NCBI GenBank assembly: GCA_040391605.1
Contig: JBEBXK010000001.1
Coordinates: forward strand, 62,001 to 126,000
Length of the DNA stretch: 64,000 nt
Source: Vulgatibacter incomptus_A
GTDB taxonomy: Bacteria; Myxococcota; Myxococcia; Myxococcales; Vulgatibacteraceae
Direction: 5' to 3'
Positions 15,362 to 21,967 of this stretch are shown piece after piece. The notes below the pieces were generated by a model. It saw only the letters and a program-made list of their open reading frames with translations, did no database searches and was not told where the DNA came from. A program made the translations under genes and the position numbers. Every line of letters starts with the position of its first letter. Within the stretch, counting starts at the first letter, position 1.

Positions 15362-16555
15362 ATGAGCAATGAGCCGACCCTCACCGGGTTGGATGTATTG
15401 GTCGCCGAGGACTTCCGCCGGCTGCGCGGGCTGCGGGTGGGGGTGATCTGCAACCCGACCTCGGTGGATCGCGACTTCGTCCATCTGGCCGATCACCTGG
15501 CTAGCGCCGAAGGCGTGACCCTGGCCGCGCTCTTCGGCCCGGAGCACGGGATCCGAGGGACGGCGCAGGACATGATTCACGTAGAAGGCGAGGCCCGCGA
15601 CAAGCGCACCGGCGTACGGGTCCACTCGCTCTACGGCGCCACCTTCGACTCCCTCTCTCCGACGCCCGGGTCTCTCGAGGGCCTGGATGCCCTGATCTTT
15701 GACGTACAGGACGTAGGATCCCGCTATTACACCTACGTCTACACGATGGCGCTCTGCATGCGGGCGGCGGGGCGCGCGGGGCTTCGCTTCTTCGTCCTCG
15801 ATCGTCCGAACCCCATCGGCGGCACCGTCGTGGAGGGGAACTCGGTCCGCCCGGCGTTCCGCTCCTTCGTCGGCCTCTACGACCTGCCTGCGCGGCATGG
15901 GATGACCGCCGGCGAGCTGGCGAGCCTCTTCAACGAGCGGCATCCTCCGGAGGAGCGCTGCCAGCTCGAGGTCGTCGAGCTACAGGGCTGGGACCGAAGC
16001 CTGGAGTGGGACGCGACGGGCCTCGCGTGGATCCCGCCGTCTCCGAATATGCCGACCCTGGATACGGCGCGGGTCTATCCGGGCCTCTGCCTCCTCGAGG
16101 GGACGAACCTCTCCGAGGGCAGGGGCACCACGCGGCCCTTCGAGATCTGGGGTGCCCCCTACCTGGATCCCGGCGACCTCGCCGAGGCGCTCCAGGCGCA
16201 GGGCCTGCCCGGGGTCGCGTTCCGCCCCTGCTGGTTCGAGCCTACCTTCCAGAAGCACGCAAGGCGGTCGTGTGGAGGCGTGATGATCCACGTCACGGAC
16301 CGCGACGCGTTCCTGCCGGTGCGGACCGGGGTGGCCTGCCTCATCGCGGCCCACAGCCTGGGAGGCGAGGCATTCCAATGGCGCACCGAAGAGTACGAGT
16401 ATCGCAGCGACGTCCCCGCGATCGATCTCCTCGCCGGCACCGACGAGCTCCGCCGGGGGATCGACGCCGGCTCGGGCCTGGAGCAGCTGGTGGCCGGCTG
16501 GGACGCCGAGCTGCGCGACTTCCACCCGGAGCGGGCGCGTCATCTGCGCTACTGA
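15362..16555 (+). CDS. DUF1343 / NamZ-type exo-N-acetylmuramidase family protein
   Basis: About 397 residues from ATG 15362, with GTGAGG 8 nt upstream (GTG 15353 is an in-frame alternative). The conserved family elements are present: GVICNPTSVD, ALFGPEHGIRG, FDVQDVGSRYYTY, LDRPNPIGG, IPPSPNMPTLDTA and YPGLCLLEGTNLSEGRGTTRPFE (split here by known blocks). The family includes NamZ, which removes terminal MurNAc from peptidoglycan fragments in muropeptide recycling. Unlike many members it has no visible signal peptide, which suggests a cytoplasmic step. nadD-like follows after 14 bp, likely co-transcribed. Confidence 0.88.
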   Translation: MSNEPTLTGLDVLVAEDFRRLRGLRVGVICNPTSVDRDFVHLADHLASAEGVTLAALFGPEHGIRGTAQDMIHVEGEARDKRTGVRVHSLYGATFDSLSPTPGSLEGLDALIFDVQDVGSRYYTYVYTMALCMRAAGRAGLRFFVLDRPNPIGGTVVEGNSVRPAFRSFVGLYDLPARHGMTAGELASLFNERHPPEERCQLEVVELQGWDRSLEWDATGLAWIPPSPNMPTLDTARVYPGLCLLEGTNLSEGRGTTRPFEIWGAPYLDPGDLAEALQAQGLPGVAFRPCWFEPTFQKHARRSCGGVMIHVTDRDAFLPVRTGVACLIAAHSLGGEAFQWRTEEYEYRSDVPAIDLLAGTDELRRGIDAGSGLEQLVAGWDAELRDFHPERARHLRY

Positions 16556-16569
16556 AGGGCGTGTAGATC

Positions 16570-17115
16570 GTGAAGATCGCGCTCTACGGCGGCTCGTTCA
16601 ACCCGCCCCATGTCGGCCACCTCCTGGTGATCAGCTACGTCCTCGCGACCGCCGACGTGGACGAGCTCTGGCTGATGCCCGCCTACCGCCACGCCTTCGG
16701 CAAGGCGCTCGTCCCTTTCGCCAATCGGATCGAGATGTGCAGGCTCCTCACTTCGTTCTTCGCGGGGGGCGTCGGGGTCACGGGGGTCGAGGCGGAGCTG
16801 GCGGGCTCGGGTCGCACCCTGGACACCCTCGAGCATCTGCAGGCCAATAACCCTGACGCCTCGTTCCGCCTGGTGGTCGGCTCCGACATCCTCGAGGAGG
16901 CGGCCAGCTGGCATGCCTTCGACGAGGTGGAGGAGCGGGCGCCGCTGCTGATCGTCGCCAGGAGCGGGCATCCCCATCCCCGCGCGTCCGGCCCCTGGAT
17001 GCCGGCGATCTCCAGCACCGAGGTCCGCGACCGTCTGGCCTCCGGCGTCGGCGCCGAGCGCCTGGTGCCCCGGGTCATCCTCGACTACATCCGAAGCCGC
17101 GGCCTCTATCGCTGA
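16570..17115 (+). CDS. nadD: Nicotinate-nucleotide adenylyltransferase-like protein
   Basis: 181 residues from GTG 16570. The nucleotidyltransferase signature ALYGGSFNPPHVGHL lies at the N-terminus and the second signature ISSTEVRDRL near residue 150, with a PAYRHAFGK loop after strand 2. This is the NadD family, which adenylylates nicotinate mononucleotide in NAD synthesis. The usual yqeK/obgE/rsfS neighbours are missing here, and coaD, a relative with the same fold, lies at 35968. Function is likely but close paralogs use other pyridine or phosphate substrates. Confidence 0.85.
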   Translation: MKIALYGGSFNPPHVGHLLVISYVLATADVDELWLMPAYRHAFGKALVPFANRIEMCRLLTSFFAGGVGVTGVEAELAGSGRTLDTLEHLQANNPDASFRLVVGSDILEEAASWHAFDEVEERAPLLIVARSGHPHPRASGPWMPAISSTEVRDRLASGVGAERLVPRVILDYIRSRGLYR

Positions 17116-17237
17116 CGGATGAGCGCTCCTCCGACGGCATACGGCGCGCTGCGCTCGAGCGGGATCTCAGGGATCGTCTTCGGCCGTGGGCTTGCATCGT
17201 TCGCGGATTGCGCCAACGACTCCCGGGGCGGAATCGA

Positions 17238-18164
17238 TCAGCTCTTCTTTGGCTTGCGGCGCCGGGGTCGTTTGAGGAGGCGCTCGATTCGCTCCAGCCC
17301 GGGGGCGTCGGCACCTCGCTGCTCCCGGGCGAGCTCGAGGGCGCGCCGGCCCAGGGCGCGGTAGGCGTCGAAGGCCGGGGACTCCGCCAGGACCTCGAGG
17401 TGGGACTCCACCACGACGGCGTCGCCTCGTGCGATGGGGCCGGTGAGGGCGGCGGGGAGGCCGCGCTCCTCGAGGCCCCGCACGGCGGAGTCGAGGAGGG
17501 GGACGAGGGCGTCGAGGGCCTGGCCCGGCGGTACCCCGGCGGCGACGAGGAGCTCGGTCGCGAGGTCGGCGAGGGAGACCAGGCCATTGGCGGCGAGGCT
17601 CGCGGCGGCGTGGTAGCGCGCGCGCTCGGAGGAGGCGACGGCGATCGGGCGCAGCCCCGAGTCGCGGGCCAGCCGGCGCAGCAGGCGCAGAGCCTTGGGT
17701 GAACCGTCGAGGGCAGCGGAGTGGCCATGAAGCCCGACCATCCCGGGCGTCGCGGCGGCCAGGGGATGGAGCGAGCCGACCTCCAGACCGGCCTCTTTCA
17801 GCGGCGCCAGCGGCGCGAGATCGAGGGCGCCGGCGCAATGGGCCGCCACCTGGCCGCGGGAGACCCTGCCCGAGTCGGCGAGGAGCTGGGCCATGGCGGC
17901 GATCACTCGATCCGGAACGGTGAGGATCACCAGCTCGGCGTTCAGCGTCGGCGGGATCGGCCCGACGTGATGATCGATCCCCTGGAGCCTGGGCGGCCTC
18001 GAGGTGCGGGACCAGGTGTCCACCTGCCAGCCGGTGGCGGCGAGGCCCCTCGCCAACGCCATGCCCAGGCGGCCGGCGCCCACGATGAAGACGGAGTGCC
18101 TGGCGCGCTCGCGCTCCAGATGAGGCTGGAAGCCTACGCCGGCCTGTCGCGGATGGTCGTTCAT
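17238..18164 (-). CDS. Rossmann-fold DUF2520 protein
   Basis: 308 residues. The N-terminal dinucleotide-binding motif is IVGAGRLGMALARGL (about residues 26-40), then ILTVPDRVI and HCAGALDLA, and a helical DUF2520 half with SSERARYHAAASLAANGL (a helix-rich segment typical of the dehydrogenase-like C-domain). The C-terminus is basic (RRRKPKKS). It resembles pyrroline-carboxylate or ketopantoate reductase-type NAD(P)H enzymes, but its substrate is unknown. Its ATG at 18164 overlaps the Clp gene stop as ATGA, so the two are translationally coupled. Confidence 0.83.
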   Translation of the reverse strand: MNDHPRQAGVGFQPHLERERARHSVFIVGAGRLGMALARGLAATGWQVDTWSRTSRPPRLQGIDHHVGPIPPTLNAELVILTVPDRVIAAMAQLLADSGRVSRGQVAAHCAGALDLAPLAPLKEAGLEVGSLHPLAAATPGMVGLHGHSAALDGSPKALRLLRRLARDSGLRPIAVASSERARYHAAASLAANGLVSLADLATELLVAAGVPPGQALDALVPLLDSAVRGLEERGLPAALTGPIARGDAVVVESHLEVLAESPAFDAYRALGRRALELAREQRGADAPGLERIERLLKRPRRRKPKKS

Positions 18165-21148
18165 CTCATGGCATCGTCGCGAGGGTCGAAGACGATGGCC
18201 CCGTCGCGGAGGACGGCCTCGATCGTGTCTCCGGCGGAGACGCCCCCGCGCAGGATCGAGTCGGCCAGCGGCGCCTCCATCACCCGCTGAATGAGCTGGC
18301 GCATGGGCCGCGCGCCGAGGCTCACGTCGTAGCCGCCGTTGGCGACGAGGTGCTCGATCACCTCGTCGTTCACCTGGAGGCGGATGTCGCGCTCGGCCTC
18401 CAGGCGGCGTGAGGAGTCCGCCAGCAGCAGCCGCGCGATGGCCGCCACCTCGTCGCGCTCGAGGGGATGGAAGAGGCAGCGTTCGTCGATCCGATTCCAG
18501 AGCTCGAGGGGGAGCTGCTCCCTGGCGATCGAGAGGGCGCGCTCCTCCCTGGGATCGTCGGCGGCGCTCCCATCCCGGGCCGCGGCGGCGAAGCCCACCC
18601 GTCCGGCGGAGCGCCCCGGCGTGAAGGCCTCGCCCCCTAGGTTGGAGGTGAGGATCACCATGGTCTGGCTGAAGTCGATCAGCCGGGCCTTGGCGTCGGT
18701 GAGGCGGCCCTCGTCTAGGATCTGCAGGAGCAGGAGCTGGACGTCGCGGTGGGCCTTCTCGATCTCGTCCAGAAGGACCACCGACGCCGGCCTGCGGCGG
18801 ACCGCCTCGGTGAGCTGCCCGCCCTCGCCGTGGCCTACGTAACCCGGCGGCGCGCCGATGAGCCGGGCCACGCCATGGGGCTCTGCCAGCTCGCTCATGT
18901 CGATCCGGATCAGCGCGTCGGCTTCACCGAAGAGGATCTCCGCGATGGCCTTGGCCATCTCCGTCTTGCCGACGCCGGTAGGGCCCAGGAAGAGGAAGGA
19001 GCCCAGGGGGCGATGGGAGGAGAAGCCGGCGTAGTTGCGGCGCAGCGTCCCTGCGATCCGGCTGATCACGTCGCCATGCCCCACCACACGGGCGGAGACC
19101 GCGTCCTCCAGGCGGAGCAGGCGCTCCGCGTCGTCGGTGATCAGCCGCTCGAGCGGGAGCTTGGCGGTGCGGGCGACGACGTCTGCGATGGCCCGGACGT
19201 CGACCACGTCCTTGCCGGCGCGACGGGAGCGGGAGCCGGCGAGATCCATGACCTGGATCGCCTTGTCTGGGAGCTGCCGATCCCGGATGTAGCGGGAGGT
19301 GAGGGTGGCGGCTGCCCGCAGCGCGGCGGCCTCGTAGCGCACGCCGTGGTGCTGTTCGTAGCGGGGTGCGATGCCCCGGAGGATCTCGATGGCCTCCTCC
19401 GGCGAGGGCTCCGGGACCTGCACGGCGGTGAAGCGCCGCTCCAGCGCCGGATCGGCCTCGATGAACTTTCGATATTCGTCGTGGGTGGTGGCGCCGATAC
19501 AGGGGAACTCCCCTCGGGCGAGGGCCGTCTTCAGCTCGTTGGCGGCGTCCTGTGGGCCGTCGCCGGTGGAGCCCGCTCCCACCACGGTGTGGAGCTCGTC
19601 GATGAAGACCAGCACCCGCCCCGCTGCCTGCCGCACCTCTTCCTTGATGCCGCCGAGACGCTCGGAGAACGAGCCGCGCAACGAGGTGCCGGCCGTGAGA
19701 GAGGCCATGTCGAGCTCGACGAGGATCCTCGGATCGAGATCGCCCGCCACCAGCCGCTGTGCGACCCCCTCTACGATGGAGGTCTTGCCCACGCCGGCCT
19801 CGCCCACCAGCACGGGGTTGTTGCCCCGGCGCTTGCCCAGGATGTCGACGACCTCATCCACCTCCCGCTCCCGGCCGATCACCGGATCCAGGCGGCCGCG
19901 GAGGGCGGCGACGGTAAGGTTGCGGCCGAAGGTAGAGAGGAGGGGAAAGCGCTCGGCGTCGAGCTGCACCTGCCGCAGATCGGGCGCTCGGCGTGGCAAG
20001 AGACGACCGTCGTCGTCGACGCGGCGGGTGGCGTCCCGACCGGGCGCCAAGGCAAGACGCTCGTCGGAGCCCCTGCGGGCACGGGCGGTATCATCGAGGG
20101 AGAGGGAGCGCGAAGGGGAGAAGCGATCGTCGGAGGCGCCAACGGGAGGAGGCTTCACGCTCCCGGTGTCCACGGCCCATGGGGAGAGGCGGCCATCGGC
20201 TGCAGCTCCGTAGGTGGAGGCTACGCCGTCGTGGAGCGCCGGAGGAGATGAGAAGCGATCCTCCCGCGGCACCCCAGGAGCGTCGTCGGAGGCTTCGGGG
20301 CGGCGAGATCCTTCGCGCTGCTCCGGCATCGAGCAGTCCTCCCCGGTGGCGGGCGGCCTGGGGAGATGACCGTCCAGCCCGCCGGCGCCGCGCCCCTGCA
20401 TGAGGTCGTAGTCGCGGGAGGAGGCGGGGGGGCCGGCGGTGCCACGCTCCGGAAGGAAGTCGTCCTCATCGAAGAAGGGCGAGACAGAGAGGCGATCGGC
20501 GGCGGTGCCACGCTCCGGAAGGCAATCATCCTCATCGAAGAAGGGAGAGGGAGGGAGGCGACCGCCTCGGGCGGCGGAACCTCGGCCGGCCATGAGGCCG
20601 CCGCCGAGGTGGTCGTCGTGGGAGGTGAAGTCGGGATCGGGCGCGCGATCCCGTCGAGGGAGGGGCGGGTGGCGTCGCGGCGCAGGGGTCACCATGTTCC
20701 CGGCCCGGCCACCGCCCCCCAAAGGCTGCGGCGCCGTGGCGTAGTGCTTGGGGACTTTGCCGCCAGTATACCAGGAGAGGATCGTGTTTCGGAGGGCAGC
20801 CAGGGGGACCCCGCAGCGCTCGAGGAGCGCATACGCCAGCGACTCCTGGCTGCGGCTGATGGCGATCAGCAGGTGGAGGGAGGTGGCGTCGACCCCGACC
20901 CCTGCGGCGATCTCCCTCGTGCGGTTCAGGAGTTGGGTGGCGACGCTCGCCGGCTCCCTGGGGGCGCCGCTGAGGGCATCGAGGATCTGTTGGCTGCCGG
21001 TCCCTCGCTCCCCGAGGAGGGCGGCGGCGGACGACGGCGTCGCCCATATCGCAAGGAGGAGGTGGGCCGAGGTGAGCGCCTGGCCGGCGGAGCGGGCGAT
21101 GTCGTCCGCCTCCACCAGGAGCTGCTCCAGTTCACGAGCGTCGGGCAT
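18161..21148 (-). CDS. Clp-family AAA+ unfoldase with long repetitive linker
   Basis: About 995 residues from ATG 21148 (MPDARELEQ); the longer frame upstream is non-coding. Order: Clp N-domain (1-130), a low-complexity linker of about 270 residues, AAA1 with Walker A GEAGVGKTS (about 447) and FIDELHTVVG, then AAA2 with GPTGVGKTE (about 720), LLDEIEKAH and a C-terminal D2 small domain. There is no ClpB/ClpC-type middle coiled coil after AAA1. A VGF tripeptide in the AAA2 loop (AGRVGFAAA) matches the position of the ClpP-docking loop, so it may feed a ClpP protease. The linker contains direct repeats (SPFFDEDD..LPERGTA twice). Coupled to DUF2520 downstream. Confidence 0.88.
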   Translation of the reverse strand: MPDARELEQLLVEADDIARSAGQALTSAHLLLAIWATPSSAAALLGERGTGSQQILDALSGAPREPASVATQLLNRTREIAAGVGVDATSLHLLIAISRSQESLAYALLERCGVPLAALRNTILSWYTGGKVPKHYATAPQPLGGGGRAGNMVTPAPRRHPPLPRRDRAPDPDFTSHDDHLGGGLMAGRGSAARGGRLPPSPFFDEDDCLPERGTAADRLSVSPFFDEDDFLPERGTAGPPASSRDYDLMQGRGAGGLDGHLPRPPATGEDCSMPEQREGSRRPEASDDAPGVPREDRFSSPPALHDGVASTYGAAADGRLSPWAVDTGSVKPPPVGASDDRFSPSRSLSLDDTARARRGSDERLALAPGRDATRRVDDDGRLLPRRAPDLRQVQLDAERFPLLSTFGRNLTVAALRGRLDPVIGREREVDEVVDILGKRRGNNPVLVGEAGVGKTSIVEGVAQRLVAGDLDPRILVELDMASLTAGTSLRGSFSERLGGIKEEVRQAAGRVLVFIDELHTVVGAGSTGDGPQDAANELKTALARGEFPCIGATTHDEYRKFIEADPALERRFTAVQVPEPSPEEAIEILRGIAPRYEQHHGVRYEAAALRAAATLTSRYIRDRQLPDKAIQVMDLAGSRSRRAGKDVVDVRAIADVVARTAKLPLERLITDDAERLLRLEDAVSARVVGHGDVISRIAGTLRRNYAGFSSHRPLGSFLFLGPTGVGKTEMAKAIAEILFGEADALIRIDMSELAEPHGVARLIGAPPGYVGHGEGGQLTEAVRRRPASVVLLDEIEKAHRDVQLLLLQILDEGRLTDAKARLIDFSQTMVILTSNLGGEAFTPGRSAGRVGFAAAARDGSAADDPREERALSIAREQLPLELWNRIDERCLFHPLERDEVAAIARLLLADSSRRLEAERDIRLQVNDEVIEHLVANGGYDVSLGARPMRQLIQRVMEAPLADSILRGGVSAGDTIEAVLRDGAIVFDPRDDAMR
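20438..20570 (-). repeat. 66-bp direct repeat in Clp linker coding region
   Basis: Two near-identical 66-bp units (GGTGCCACGCTCCGGAAG begins at 20438 and again at 20504 on the plus strand) encode SPFFDEDD(C/F)LPERGTA twice. Unit length is a multiple of three, so copy change preserves the frame. Confidence 0.75.
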
Positions 21149-21244
21149 GATGCTTTCGCGGTACCAAATGGCGTTCCCCGGCGGCAACCGGAGAAGAGGC
21201 GCGGGCTGTGGATAGACCGTCCGCCCCTGTGTTAGAGCGAGGAC

Positions 21245-21748
21245 ATGACATCGACGCAGTCTAGCCGGCCAAAGCTTTCTTGCGGTAGCGACCATGCCTC
21301 GATCGGATGGCGTTTTCTCCCGATCGTCGCGATCGTCGCTGCCGTCAGCGTCGGATGCAAGGAGGCGCCGGCATCCAAGGCGCCTACGCCCTCGGCTCTC
21401 GTCGAGCTGCGCCAACACCTGGAGGCCGCCGGTGTCGAGATCACCGAGATCGAGGCGTTGAAGAGCCTGCGCGAGCTGCCGGGCTGCCCCAGCGCCGAGT
21501 TTCGATATCGGCTGCATCTGGGGAGCGGGGGGGCGTTCCTCAACGTCTCGCGCTTCGACGGGGCGGGCGAGGCAGAAGCCTGCCGCGAAGACTTCCGCAA
21601 CATGGCCCTGAAGGGGGGAGCGTCAGCCTGGGAGCGGCTGCGCCGCGACGTCAGCGTCCACGGCCCGTGGCTCTTCCTCTTCCCCCCCGAGCGGCCAGGC
21701 ACCGAGGCCCGCGAGCGGATAAACCGCGCGCTCCAATCCTTCGACTGA
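21245..21748 (+). CDS. Small lipoprotein of unknown function
   Basis: 167 residues. A hydrophobic stretch (FLPIVAIVAAVSVGC) ends in a good lipobox with Cys38; the positively charged region before it is long, and a later start is possible. The mature part has two more Cys (GCPSAE and EACREDF) and no recognised domain. It is divergent from the Clp gene, 96 bp apart. The stop codon TGA at 21746-21748 lies inside the left end of a dispersed palindromic element. Function unknown. Confidence 0.65.
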   Translation: MTSTQSSRPKLSCGSDHASIGWRFLPIVAIVAAVSVGCKEAPASKAPTPSALVELRQHLEAAGVEITEIEALKSLRELPGCPSAEFRYRLHLGSGGAFLNVSRFDGAGEAEACREDFRNMALKGGASAWERLRRDVSVHGPWLFLFPPERPGTEARERINRALQSFD

Positions 21749-21874
21749 GAGTTTGTGAAGAAATCTTTGCGAGCCGGAGGCGAGCGAGCGCTAGAAAGGA
21801 GCCGTAGCGCGCAGCGCGGGTGAAAAGATCGCCCCCCACAGCGACGCGAGGGCGATTTTTTCACAGGCTCTGAG
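21745..21874 (+). repeat. Palindromic dispersed element, copy 2 (type copy)
   Basis: Imperfect terminal inverted repeats: the 21 bases at 21745-21765 (CTGAGAGTTTGTGAAG...) match the complement of 21854-21874 at 17 positions. Inside are GCGAGCCGGAGGCGAGCGAG, CGTAGCGCGCAGCGCGGG, then a hairpin GTGAAAAGATCGCCC / GGGCGATTTTTTCAC. The left end includes the lipoprotein stop codon. Confidence 0.85.
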
Positions 21875-21967
21875 TTTGCGAGCCGGAGGCGACCCGCTTC
21901 GTGGCGTGAGCGAGAGGATCGCCACCGGTTGGGGCGGAGGCGATCCTCATGGGCTGGAGCGCTTCGC
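21875..21967 (+). repeat. Palindromic dispersed element, copy 3 (partial, tandem)
   Basis: Directly follows copy 2. It repeats TTTGCGAGCCGGAGGCGA and then has its own hairpin, GAGGATCGCC / GGAGGCGATCCTC, ending next to the stop of the convergent surface-protein gene. It may serve both genes as a terminator. Confidence 0.65.

Noticed and set aside
21149..21517. N-terminal extension of the Clp frame by 123 codons
   Set aside because: The Clp N-domain starts at MPDARELEQ (21148); the extension overlaps the divergent lipoprotein gene and has no family similarity.
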